A DNA stretch of 23,785 bases, from the NCBI GenBank assembly GCA_045632625.1, contig JAZQWZ010000045.1:1-23785 (forward strand). The letters run 5' to 3'. Source of the stretch: Scatosoma sp045632625. GTDB taxonomy: Bacteria > Bacillota > Clostridia > Christensenellales > Borkfalkiaceae. The translations under genes were made by a program, and so were the position numbers. Under the pieces are notes generated by a model, which worked only from the letters and a program-made list of their open reading frames with translations, searched no databases and was not told where the DNA came from. Every line of letters begins with the position of its first letter. Within the stretch, counting starts at the first letter, position 1. This document shows positions 8,768 through 15,190 of this stretch, in pieces.

Positions 8768-9598
8768 TCACTCCTTAAAAGCCGCTACGCAAGTATTATA
8801 CATTAACATAGTAATCGTCATAGGACCAACACCACCGGGAACAGGGGTAATAAAGGACGTTTTTTCCTTTACGTTTTCAAAATCAACGTCACCGCAAATT
8901 TTCCCATTTTCATCACGGTTAATACCAACGTCTACTACAACTGCCCCCTCTTTGACCATGTCCGCGGTTACAAATTTAGCTCGCCCGATGGCAGCAACTA
9001 AAACGTCTGCCTTTTGGCAAATTTCTTTTAAATTTTGCGTTTTACTATGACAAATGGTAACCGTAGCGTTTGCATTCAATAGAAGTAACGCCATGGGCTT
9101 GCCAACCGTATCGCTTCTGCCGATTACCACGGCATTTTTACCTGTTAAATCAATGCCTTCCGCTTCCAGCATTTTCATAACACCAAGCGGCGTGCAAGCT
9201 ACAAGCTTGGGTTTGTTTAACGTTAAAAGCCCTAAATTTTCCGCCGAAAAACCATCAACGTCCTTTTCAAACGGAATGCGCGCCATCGCTGCTTCCGCAT
9301 TTAAGCCCTTGGGTAAAGGCAACTGCAACAAAATACCATGTATTTTATCGTCTTTCGCCAACTTGTCCAACAAATCTTCCACTTCTTGCTGCGTAGCCGT
9401 TTCAGGCAATTCGTAGGAATACGATGTTATCCCCACTTCCGCGCAAGCTTTAATTTTATTTCGCACGTATATTTGAGAGGCAGGATCGCAACCAACAAGC
9501 ACTACTGCAAGTCCAGGGCAAATTTCGGAATTTTCAATCTTTTCGCGCAACTGTGTGCGCATGCGCGTTGCCAAAGCTTTACCATCGATCAACTTCAT
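8768..9598 (-). CDS. folD: Bifunctional methylenetetrahydrofolate dehydrogenase/methenyltetrahydrofolate cyclohydrolase
   Basis: FolD interconverts 5,10-methylene-, methenyl- and 10-formyl-tetrahydrofolate in the cytoplasm. The protein is 276 residues. It contains the catalytic Tyr and Lys in SQIYVRNKIKACAEVGI, the family signature QLPLPK, the dinucleotide-binding VVIGRSDTVGKPMA and the C-terminal PVPGGVGPMTITML. The start is ATG 9598, one base after the nusB stop, with AAGGAG 7 bases upstream inside the last nusB codons; an in-frame extension to 9625 lies wholly within nusB and is rejected. Its place after nusB matches Bacillus order. Function is well supported. Confidence 0.97.
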   Translation of the reverse strand: MKLIDGKALATRMRTQLREKIENSEICPGLAVVLVGCDPASQIYVRNKIKACAEVGITSYSYELPETATQQEVEDLLDKLAKDDKIHGILLQLPLPKGLNAEAAMARIPFEKDVDGFSAENLGLLTLNKPKLVACTPLGVMKMLEAEGIDLTGKNAVVIGRSDTVGKPMALLLLNANATVTICHSKTQNLKEICQKADVLVAAIGRAKFVTADMVKEGAVVVDVGINRDENGKICGDVDFENVKEKTSFITPVPGGVGPMTITMLMYNTCVAAFKE

Positions 9599-9599
9599 A

Positions 9600-10004
9600 T
9601 TAGTTCTCCTTAGCATTAATAACACCAGACAAAACGCCGTTTACAAAATCCGCGCTCTTTTCCGTAGAATACTTTCTCGCGAGCCCCGTAGCTTCCGAAA
9701 CGGATACAACTTTGGGAATCTCATCGAAATAGTTAATTTCCGCCATAGCAATCAATAAAATACTTTTATCCATAGGATTGATACGGTTTTCCAAATAATG
9801 GTGACAAGCGTTTTCAATACCTTCAATCAGTTGCAAGCGATGTTCTTCCACCGATGCAATTAAATCGCAGGCGAATACTATATCGTCTTCTTTTTCCAGT
9901 TTAAATTGTTTAAAAACCTTTTTCTTTAAGGCATCTAAACAGTCCGTGTTAAATTGTTGCGCAAACACAACGTTCAGCGCCGCTTCTCTTGCTGCATTTC
10001 TCAT
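9600..10004 (-). CDS. nusB: Transcription antitermination factor NusB
   Basis: NusB is a small all-helical RNA-binding protein that, with NusE (S10), binds boxA and supports rRNA antitermination. The protein is 134 residues, the usual size. It begins with the typical RNAAREAALNVVFAQQF helix and ends with the conserved stretch around ATGLARKYSTEKSADFVNGVL. GGAGT precedes ATG 10004. It lies between the Asp23-family gene and folD, the standard order. A hairpin in the upstream gap may modulate read-through from asp23. Confidence 0.95.
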   Translation of the reverse strand: MRNAAREAALNVVFAQQFNTDCLDALKKKVFKQFKLEKEDDIVFACDLIASVEEHRLQLIEGIENACHHYLENRINPMDKSILLIAMAEINYFDEIPKVVSVSEATGLARKYSTEKSADFVNGVLSGVINAKEN

Positions 10005-10026
10005 ATCTTACTCCGTAAATACGACG

Positions 10027-10052
10027 AAAACCCCTAGCGCTAAGCCAAGGGT
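10027..10052 (-). terminator. Hairpin with short U tract between asp23 and nusB (weak terminator/attenuator)
   Basis: On the minus strand the arms ACCCTTGGC and GCTAGGGGT form a 9-bp stem with two G-U pairs and a UUAGC loop, followed by UUU then CGUCG. It lies 15 bases after the asp23 stop. The U tract is short, so partial termination that lowers expression of nusB and the genes after it seems more likely than full stop. Confidence 0.45.
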
Positions 10053-10066
10053 AAATCGTAATAAAA

Positions 10067-10441
10067 TTAATTTTCCGTTTCTTGTGTTTCCCTTTCACGT
10101 TCTACCGTTTCAACGGACGATTCTTCAAACACAACGTCCTGAATGTGAACGTTCACTTCCGCGACCTTATAACGCGTCATATTTTCCACGTTTTGCTTAA
10201 CCGATTGTTGAATACGGTAAGCAAGCTCAGGTACATTATAACCGTATTTTACTACCACAGAAACATCCGCATAAATTCCATCTTTTTCTAAATAAAGAGA
10301 AATCCCGTTGCGTTTTCCTTCTACCGGCATCGCTCCTTCTACTTCACGAATTGCAAGTGCCACAATATTTTGCACGATATTCGCGTTATAAACTACTTTG
10401 CCGCTTTGATTATCTTTTGTGTTCAACTTAATATTTAACAT
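10067..10441 (-). CDS. Asp23/Gls24 family envelope stress response protein (YqhY-like)
   Basis: This 124-residue cytoplasmic protein belongs to the Asp23/Gls24 (DUF322) family. Visible family features are the N-terminal region reading GKVVYNANIVQNIVALAIREVEG, the central VSVVVKYGYNVPELAYRIQQSVK and the strand VAEVNVHIQDVVFE. The C-terminus is a Glu/Thr/Arg-rich tail. In B. subtilis the paralog YqhY sits between spoIIIAH and nusB, exactly the position here, and has been linked to acetyl-CoA carboxylase control; that role is family knowledge, not shown here. AAGGAG lies 10 bases before ATG 10441. It has its own extended -10 promoter with an overlapping palindrome. Confidence 0.92.
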   Translation of the reverse strand: MLNIKLNTKDNQSGKVVYNANIVQNIVALAIREVEGAMPVEGKRNGISLYLEKDGIYADVSVVVKYGYNVPELAYRIQQSVKQNVENMTRYKVAEVNVHIQDVVFEESSVETVERERETQETEN

Positions 10442-10456
10442 ACAAAAAGATCTCCT

Positions 10457-10477
10457 TAATATACTGCAAGTATATTA
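10457..10477. promoter_or_regulatory. Perfect 21-bp palindrome over the asp23 promoter (candidate operator)
   Basis: TAATATACT and AGTATATTA are exact inverted 9-base arms around a GCA centre. The palindrome overlaps four bases of the -10 hexamer and covers the expected transcription start (about 10467), ending directly beside the Shine-Dalgarno. This position is typical for a dimeric repressor site. The binding protein is unknown; it does not resemble an ArgR box. Confidence 0.55.
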
Positions 10478-10502
10478 TAGCACATCTTTTTGAATATTTC
10501 TA
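10474..10502 (-). promoter_or_regulatory. Extended -10 sigma-A promoter for asp23-nusB-folD and downstream genes
   Basis: The -10 is a consensus TATAAT (10479-10474) preceded by TG one base away, forming an extended -10. A poor -35, TAGAAA (10502-10497, 4 of 6), lies 17 bases upstream. The start would be near 10467, giving a leader of about 26 bases that contains AAGGAG. It separates the housekeeping genes from the sporulation-specific spoIIIA operon. Confidence 0.65.
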
Positions 10503-10541
10503 CTGTTTTGACGATATTTTCTCAGTATTTTCTCTATTTTT

Positions 10542-11027
10542 TTAGCTTTCAGCATAAACAGGCATAATGATGATATTTCCTGCAACAATACCCGTTTCGT
10601 TTTTCATCATATTATAAATGGACAATGCGGTATCAAAATTGAGCTCCGCGGCATTGATAAAAACGTTTACGTTATCTGAATCCGCAGAAACGGAAACTAC
10701 CGTATCGGAAAAGCCCAACGATTTTACCATATTTTCCAAAATAAGCTCTTGTTCCATCGCCGCTACAATTTCCATTTTCATCGCTGTTGCTTCTTCGTAT
10801 TTTTCGTCACCTTCTTGATACAATGCAATTACGCTGTCCAGCTGCACAAGTTCTTCATTTCTCGTCGTCGTACGTTCAGAACGATACGTTGAAAAGTAAT
10901 TTGCCGTAGTAACCCCATCCGATGCAGTAGGCTCATTCGTGTTCGCAAGCACGAAGTTAAATACGGCAGTTGCGGCAAGCACCGCCACCAGCGAAGACAT
11001 TACAACAATTTTCTTTTTGTTTGACAT
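10542..11027 (-). CDS. spoIIIAH: Stage III sporulation protein AH
   Basis: SpoIIIAH is the mother-cell membrane protein whose extracellular YscJ/FliF-like domain binds forespore SpoIIQ across the intermembrane space, forming the feeding-tube/channel ring. The protein is 161 residues: a lysine-rich N-terminus with one membrane segment (about 7-29), a Ser/Thr/Arg linker, a helical region rich in Glu and Met (about 55-105), and a final beta-alpha ring-building domain (about 106-160) ending IIIMPVYAES. AAGGAG lies 7-8 bases before ATG 11027. It is the last gene of the spoIIIA operon, 13 bases after spoIIIAG. Confidence 0.93.
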   Translation of the reverse strand: MSNKKKIVVMSSLVAVLAATAVFNFVLANTNEPTASDGVTTANYFSTYRSERTTTRNEELVQLDSVIALYQEGDEKYEEATAMKMEIVAAMEQELILENMVKSLGFSDTVVSVSADSDNVNVFINAAELNFDTALSIYNMMKNETGIVAGNIIIMPVYAES

Positions 11028-11040
11028 AAATATTTCTCCT

Positions 11041-11421
11041 TTAATCTTTTTTTAAATACACTTTCACCGCTTTTTCCTGCGTACCGAGTGCCGCGGCTAC
11101 CGCTTCCCGTACGTTGATAATCACTTGTAAATCCCTTGCGCCTTCACATACTACCACTACGCTTTGCACACCTTCTTCTGTTTCACATATCATAACGTCC
11201 GCCTCGCCAACACCTTGTATTTGGCTTAGCAAATCGCTAACACTTTGCTCCGTTTGCGTGACAGCAACCGCGCTTTCCGCACCATTTTTTTCTTCGCGAA
11301 AAACCACCCAAATGCCTACTAATACAAAAATACCTAATAGGCAAATCACCAACAAATCCCTTGCCTGCAATTTTTTTCGCGTCTGTATCGTAGCTTCTAT
11401 TTTTTCTATGCTCTTATTCAA
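11041..11421 (-). CDS. spoIIIAG: Stage III sporulation protein AG, unusually short
   Basis: SpoIIIAG forms a large ring in the intermembrane space as part of the SpoIIIA-SpoIIQ complex. This version is only 126 residues: a charged N-terminus, one membrane helix (about 22-40), a short linker and a compact ring-building domain (about 59-124) with SDLLSQIQGVGEADVMI and VVVVCEGARDLQV. B. subtilis SpoIIIAG is about 229 residues and carries a long insertion in this domain that is absent here. The start is read as TTG 11421, with GAGG 6 bases upstream, overlapping spoIIIAF by 8 bases. The frame stays open to 11517, but its upstream ATGs lack ribosome sites and lie deep in spoIIIAF. Confidence 0.88.
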   Translation of the reverse strand: MNKSIEKIEATIQTRKKLQARDLLVICLLGIFVLVGIWVVFREEKNGAESAVAVTQTEQSVSDLLSQIQGVGEADVMICETEEGVQSVVVVCEGARDLQVIINVREAVAAALGTQEKAVKVYLKKD

Positions 11422-11893
11422 ACAACACCTCGCAACCATATTTTTCGACCAAATACATTTGTATTTGCGCTTCCATTTCACTCTCCGCATTTGGTATACA
11501 TAGGCATATGCAGGCAATTTTTATATCAATAGCATCTGCCCCCGAATACGTATCGTCTATTTTCAATAGGACGTCCGCCTGATAGGAAAATTTTTCCTGT
11601 ATTTCCCTTTCTAAAAGTTGCTCCGCATCCTTAATTCGCATTTCACTGTAATACTGTATGAAACTTACGTCCGATTGTATGCCTGTTATAGAAAAAAAAT
11701 TTTGCACTTCTTCCGTATTTTTTAAATTTTTTTGTTTTTGCATATATTGCGGAATCGGCGCAATAATCGCTAATAAACAAACCATTTTTGCAACACCTTT
11801 TATCGTCCCCGACATTTTACCTTCAGGCAATATCGCCACAATAAACGACGAAAACAAGACCGTACCGATAATGCTAAGTAAATATCCGTTCAA
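11414..11893 (-). CDS. spoIIIAF: Stage III sporulation protein AF
   Basis: SpoIIIAF is a membrane component of the SpoIIIA complex with a ring-building-type soluble domain. The protein is 159 residues: two N-terminal membrane helices (about 5-22 and 33-48), a helical linker and a soluble C-terminal domain (about 85-158). The start is TTG 11893, with GGAGG 7 bases upstream inside the last codons of spoIIIAE. The stop of spoIIIAE overlaps it as TTGA, which implies coupled translation. The C-terminus has several cysteines (in IACICLCIP). Identity rests on the two-helix start, size and its exact place in the operon. Confidence 0.9.
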   Translation of the reverse strand: MNGYLLSIIGTVLFSSFIVAILPEGKMSGTIKGVAKMVCLLAIIAPIPQYMQKQKNLKNTEEVQNFFSITGIQSDVSFIQYYSEMRIKDAEQLLEREIQEKFSYQADVLLKIDDTYSGADAIDIKIACICLCIPNAESEMEAQIQMYLVEKYGCEVLFE

Positions 11894-13092
11894 ATGAGCG
11901 CCTCCGATGCATATACAATTAATAAAATAGACAAAAAGTACATAAACGCCGTAAACAGCAAACCTGCCGTTGCATATTGTATATTCCCTGCCGTTTCTTC
12001 TAAAAAATCGGAAACACGGCTTTCACCAAACGGCTGTGTAATCGCCGCCGTAAAACGCAACATTACACTTACGCTTATCAATAATATAAGCGGCTCAAAC
12101 AGTACGGCAACCATTAAAAAAATACTCATACTCCCTAACGCATTTTTAATCAAAATACTGCCTGCAACCGCCAAATCAAAGCCACCAGATAAAAAGCCTC
12201 CCACAATAGGCACGCCATTGCCAATTGCATATTTCATCGCCCGGCGCACTATGCCATCGTGCGTTGCCGCCGTTATCCCTTGTAACGTAAAAAATAATCC
12301 AAACACCGATACACAAATGCCAATAAGCCATTTATTCATGCTCTTAAAAAACGCCGAAAACTTGCTAATTTTCAACTCTTTTGTTAAATTCCCAGCAATA
12401 GAAAAGGCTATTATAGTAATTGTTAAAGGAAATACAATGTTACGCACTACCGAAACAATCGTATTTGTAAAGAAGGCCACCGTTGGACGGCAAACTGACG
12501 CGGATACAACCGCGCCGCTAGCCGCCAGCAAGGTCAATAATAACGGATAAATAATTTGCATTTGCGTATACATATCGTCTATGCAAGCATACGCGCTTTG
12601 CAGACATTCTGTGATTATGCTTAAAAGCGGAATAAGCGACGCAAGATACGTTATCAATATGATCATTTCAGAAGAACTTGTCGACATTGTGCCGCTTTTT
12701 AACATAGATAACAATCCCGATAATAACGATATTGCGGCAACTGTTGCAAATGCAGGCATTACGTTTTTTACTTCTTGAAACATTATGTCAAATATTGCAT
12801 TCCAAAATGTTTGATATTCAAAAACATCACCTCGTATGTACGCAAGCAAGCGTTCGGTTACACTGCCTTTCGTAAAGCCGTTTAATGAATCCATATATGC
12901 TTGCAATGCCTGTAAATCCAGCTCGGAAAGCAGTTGCAAAACCCGTTCGTTTAACTGTTCGTTGATGGTCGTTTCACTAGTACTGGCACATACTATCCTT
13001 AGGTCATCACACACCAAAACGGAAAGCAATATTATATGCATAAATATACAAATATACAGTCGAAAACTTTTTTTAAAAAACAATTTTTTCAT
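11890..13092 (-). CDS. spoIIIAE: Stage III sporulation protein AE (polytopic membrane protein)
   Basis: SpoIIIAE is the large integral membrane subunit of the SpoIIIA complex in the mother-cell membrane and is thought to be part of its export gate. The protein is 400 residues. A lysine-rich signal peptide (about 1-36) precedes an extracellular helical segment (LQALQAYMDSLNGF region), then multiple hydrophobic helices across about 110-400. The family-typical stretches GLFFTLQGITAATHDG and KYAIGNGVPIVGGFLSGGFD are clear. ATG 13092 overlaps the spoIIIAD stop as ATGA, and the 3' end overlaps spoIIIAF by 4 bases. No strong ribosome site of its own is seen, so it is probably coupled to spoIIIAD. 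Confidence 0.96.
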   Translation of the reverse strand: MKKLFFKKSFRLYICIFMHIILLSVLVCDDLRIVCASTSETTINEQLNERVLQLLSELDLQALQAYMDSLNGFTKGSVTERLLAYIRGDVFEYQTFWNAIFDIMFQEVKNVMPAFATVAAISLLSGLLSMLKSGTMSTSSSEMIILITYLASLIPLLSIITECLQSAYACIDDMYTQMQIIYPLLLTLLAASGAVVSASVCRPTVAFFTNTIVSVVRNIVFPLTITIIAFSIAGNLTKELKISKFSAFFKSMNKWLIGICVSVFGLFFTLQGITAATHDGIVRRAMKYAIGNGVPIVGGFLSGGFDLAVAGSILIKNALGSMSIFLMVAVLFEPLILLISVSVMLRFTAAITQPFGESRVSDFLEETAGNIQYATAGLLFTAFMYFLSILLIVYASEALI

Positions 13093-13481
13093 ACCAGTGA
13101 TAAAAAACTTTTTACAATACCCAGCAAACCTTCAATTACAGGAAGCGACAACACAGCAACGGTAATTTTACCGGCAAGCACCACCTTGTCCGCTATAGCA
13201 GCACTACCAAAATCCCGCAAAATACCTGCGCCGAATTCCGTTAAATATCCCACTCCTACAATTTTCAATAATATCTTTACAAGTCCGTTTTCCACCCCCG
13301 ACATTTGCGCAAGCGACGAAAATATCAACAGCGAATTTTTTAGTAAATCCACTAAGAAAAGTAAAATAACGATAATACCGCAAACCGTAACAGCAAAAGA
13401 CAATTCCGGCTTTGTACTCTTTAACAGCAACGAAGTGATCGCTGTTACAAATGCTACACCTATAATCTTAAATATATCCAT
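13089..13481 (-). CDS. spoIIIAD: Stage III sporulation protein AD
   Basis: SpoIIIAD is a small membrane subunit of the SpoIIIA complex. The protein is 130 residues with about four hydrophobic helices and the family-like start MDIFKIIGVAFVTAITSLLLK, comparable with B. subtilis SpoIIIAD. Another conserved part is VGVGYLTEFGAGILRDFG. The chosen ATG 13481 matches the family N-terminus but has only a weak GGTG ribosome site; a GTG at 13493 overlapping the spoIIIAC stop (TAGTG) is the alternative. It overlaps spoIIIAE by 4 bases. Confidence 0.93.
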   Translation of the reverse strand: MDIFKIIGVAFVTAITSLLLKSTKPELSFAVTVCGIIVILLFLVDLLKNSLLIFSSLAQMSGVENGLVKILLKIVGVGYLTEFGAGILRDFGSAAIADKVVLAGKITVAVLSLPVIEGLLGIVKSFLSLV

Positions 13482-13492
13482 AGAACACCACA

Positions 13493-13690
13493 CTAGGACA
13501 AATGAAATATATCTTTTATTTGTTCAAATAAATCTCCGATCATCCCGACAACCATTGCAAGTACAATCACCAAACCAACAATACTGACAAGCGTGGCAAT
13601 ATCATCACGATCGGATTTTTTTAGAATTTGACAAATAACTGTTATAATAATACCGATTGCCGCCATCTGAAATAAAATGGTAATATCCAT
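13493..13690 (-). CDS. spoIIIAC: Stage III sporulation protein AC
   Basis: SpoIIIAC is a tiny two-helix membrane subunit of the SpoIIIA complex. The protein is 65 residues: helix 1 about 5-22 (LFQMAAIGIIITVICQIL), a short charged turn KKSDRDD, and helix 2 about 35-53, ending in an amphipathic DLFEQIKDIFHLS. This closely follows the B. subtilis pattern. ATG 13690 has GGAG 6 bases upstream; an ATG 12 bases earlier (13702) has none, so 13690 is preferred. It is 15 bases after spoIIIAB. Confidence 0.93.
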   Translation of the reverse strand: MDITILFQMAAIGIIITVICQILKKSDRDDIATLVSIVGLVIVLAMVVGMIGDLFEQIKDIFHLS

Positions 13691-13705
13691 ATCTCGCTCC
13701 ATCTG

Positions 13706-14194
13706 CTATATAATTAAAATCAGCAAAAATAAACCGCATAAAAATCCAAGTTTTATGTATAAATCGCCATATTTTTTATATTCGTTTTCCGCTACACTAT
13801 AGCGTTTTTGTATCTCATCCTTCATCGCGGAAAAATACGTTTTTTGAGAGGACGAATCGCCTTTTCCAAGCATCTGAAAATAATCCTCCAAAAAACAGAC
13901 TTCTTCCTTTTTTAAAAAAGTGTATTCCTTTAAATTTAATCCTATTTGCCGCAACGGTTCATGCATATTTTTTTGGAAATCAATCAAAAGTTCATTGAAA
14001 CATCCGCTATATGTATATTTAGCAATAAATTCCCCCAAAGGGCGTTTATAATAAGCAATTTCATTAAGAAAATGTTCATTAAAAGCACGCAGTTGTTTAT
14101 AAAATTGCTTTTTATTTCGATAATTACTTGCCAGTAAATATCCAAAACACGTGCTTAAACCAATAATTGCAACACCCAACAAAAATTTAATCAT
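13706..14194 (-). CDS. spoIIIAB: Stage III sporulation protein AB
   Basis: SpoIIIAB is a membrane-tethered helical protein resembling type II secretion GspF domains and is expected to work with the SpoIIIAA ATPase. The protein is 162 residues with an N-terminal membrane helix (about 3-22), a helical cytoplasmic middle (LRAFNEHFLNEIAYYKRPLGE, then a Lys/Glu-rich portion) and a C-terminal membrane helix (about 146-162, LGFLCGLFLLILII). ATG 14194 overlaps the end of spoIIIAA by 8 bases with AAGGAA about 10 bases upstream. Length and topology fit the family. Confidence 0.93.
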   Translation of the reverse strand: MIKFLLGVAIIGLSTCFGYLLASNYRNKKQFYKQLRAFNEHFLNEIAYYKRPLGEFIAKYTYSGCFNELLIDFQKNMHEPLRQIGLNLKEYTFLKKEEVCFLEDYFQMLGKGDSSSQKTYFSAMKDEIQKRYSVAENEYKKYGDLYIKLGFLCGLFLLILII

Positions 14195-15050
14195 AAAACG
14201 CTAATTCCTTGCCGTTTTTATCGTATATTGCACGCAATTTACCCACTTCAACACAGTCTAAAAACACATACCGTTCAAAAATATTACGAAAAGGAGCTGC
14301 AATCGCATCTATTTTTGAAAAATGTGCCGATGCAAGTACGTAAACACCTGCACTTACGGCTCGCTCTACGGCAATACAATCCTGCGCCAACAGCTCGTCC
14401 GTTACAATTATATCCGGGCGCATCGCGCGTATCCCCGCCTCAAATGCTATATCTTTCGTTGCAAATTTCAATACGTCACATTGCATTTCGCTTTCACAAA
14501 TGGCTATTTCACCACGTTCATCACAAATAAGCACGTTTTTTTTATATTTTTCACTAATCATCCTAGACAAATCACGCAAAATCGTTGTTTTGCCTAATCC
14601 AGGAGGCGAACATATCAATACACTACATAGTTTGTCAGACATACATAAATCAAAAATGGCTTGACCACTATTGAGTACTTCGTGTGGCACACGTATACAC
14701 AAGGACGTAATATTTCGTATTGTCAAAGGCTGTCCCTTTTCGTATACGTATTCCCCCGCTAAACCTATTCTTTCACCGTTTGCTGCAGTGATAAATCCAC
14801 GTTTAATTTGCTCTTCCACTGCATAAACAGAACATTTTCCAGCCAAATATATGCACTGCGTTATATCATCAAAATCGCATATTAAAGCGTTTGTTACGCT
14901 ATTTGTAACGCCAAATGCCCCTAAATAATGATATTTTCCCAGATAATTTATCATAGTTGGACGATTTAGCCGTATACGAATTTCAAACACTTGCCGTTCA
15001 TTTAAGTACTGCAAGGCATCTTTTATGTGTTGTGGTAAAAAATCTAACAT
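14187..15050 (-). CDS. spoIIIAA: Stage III sporulation protein AA, secretion-type ATPase
   Basis: SpoIIIAA is a cytoplasmic AAA/VirB11-like ATPase that is thought to energise the SpoIIIA complex in the mother cell. The protein is 287 residues. The N-terminal domain (about 1-130) carries the family EIRIRLNRP, and the ATPase core has Walker A SPPGLGKTT (148-156), the acidic motif CDERGEI (176-182) and DIIVTDEL. ATG 15050 matches the start expected from family alignment (LPQHIKDAL). No Shine-Dalgarno precedes it; instead a sigma-E-like -10 ends 6 bases before the ATG, so the mRNA may be leaderless. It is the first gene of the operon. Confidence 0.96.
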   Translation of the reverse strand: MLDFLPQHIKDALQYLNERQVFEIRIRLNRPTMINYLGKYHYLGAFGVTNSVTNALICDFDDITQCIYLAGKCSVYAVEEQIKRGFITAANGERIGLAGEYVYEKGQPLTIRNITSLCIRVPHEVLNSGQAIFDLCMSDKLCSVLICSPPGLGKTTILRDLSRMISEKYKKNVLICDERGEIAICESEMQCDVLKFATKDIAFEAGIRAMRPDIIVTDELLAQDCIAVERAVSAGVYVLASAHFSKIDAIAAPFRNIFERYVFLDCVEVGKLRAIYDKNGKELAFYD

Positions 15051-15056
15051 CTATAT

Positions 15057-15085
15057 ACTATATGTTGTTTATTTTAAGAATAGAA
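15057..15085 (-). promoter_or_regulatory. Candidate sigma-E promoter of the spoIIIA operon
   Basis: TTCTATT (15085-15079), a 14-base spacer and CATATAGT (15064-15057) resemble the sigma-E pattern (-35 near ATATT, -10 CATACAMT). B. subtilis spoIIIA is sigma-E driven, so a promoter is expected here. Transcription would begin at about the A of the spoIIIAA ATG. The -10 deviates at two positions, so confidence is moderate. Confidence 0.42.
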
Positions 15086-15090
15086 CACTA

Positions 15091-15127
15091 TAAAAAGAAA
15101 AACACCCCATCACAATGAAAAGGTGTT
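15091..15127 (-). terminator. Second terminator after ispH-S1
   Basis: Arms AACACC(UU) and (GG)GGUGUU pair over 6 Watson-Crick plus 2 G-U pairs, with an inner UCA/UGA mini-stem, followed by UUUCUUUUUA on the minus strand. It stands 7 bases beyond the first terminator and just upstream of the spoIIIA promoter. Confidence 0.65.
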
Positions 15128-15133
15128 TGCTGT

Positions 15134-15170
15134 AAAAAAAGCTCGCTTTTAATTAACTAAAAGCGAGCTT
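15134..15170 (-). terminator. Intrinsic terminator of the aroH-cmk-plsC-ispH-S1 operon
   Basis: A perfect 12-bp stem, AAGCTCGCTTTT with AAAAGCGAGCTT around an 8-base loop, runs directly into seven T on the minus strand. It lies 20 bases after the ispH-S1 stop. It is a textbook Rho-independent terminator. Confidence 0.93.
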
Positions 15171-15190
15171 TATCCTTATTTTTTATACAA

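Noticed and set aside
9599..9625. FolD start at 9625
   Set aside because: It would overlap nusB by 26 bases without a ribosome site, while ATG 9598 has AAGGAG at 7 bases and gives the family N-terminus.
10442..10541. Terminator for the spoIIIA operon after spoIIIAH
   Set aside because: The 100-base gap is AT-rich with no stable GC hairpin plus U tract; only the promoter and palindrome of asp23 could be supported, so read-through from spoIIIA remains possible.
11422..11517. Longer SpoIIIAG N-terminus reaching 11517
   Set aside because: The extension is inside spoIIIAF, its start codons have no ribosome site, and the translated stretch is not membrane- or family-like.
11894..12550. Long plus-strand open frame (218 codons) opposite spoIIIAE
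   Set aside because: It lies wholly antisense to the strongly supported spoIIIAE, shows low-complexity Lys/Asn/Thr content and no recognisable domain. The same applies to other plus-strand frames, for example at 533-1063, 15434-16003 and 20532-21350.
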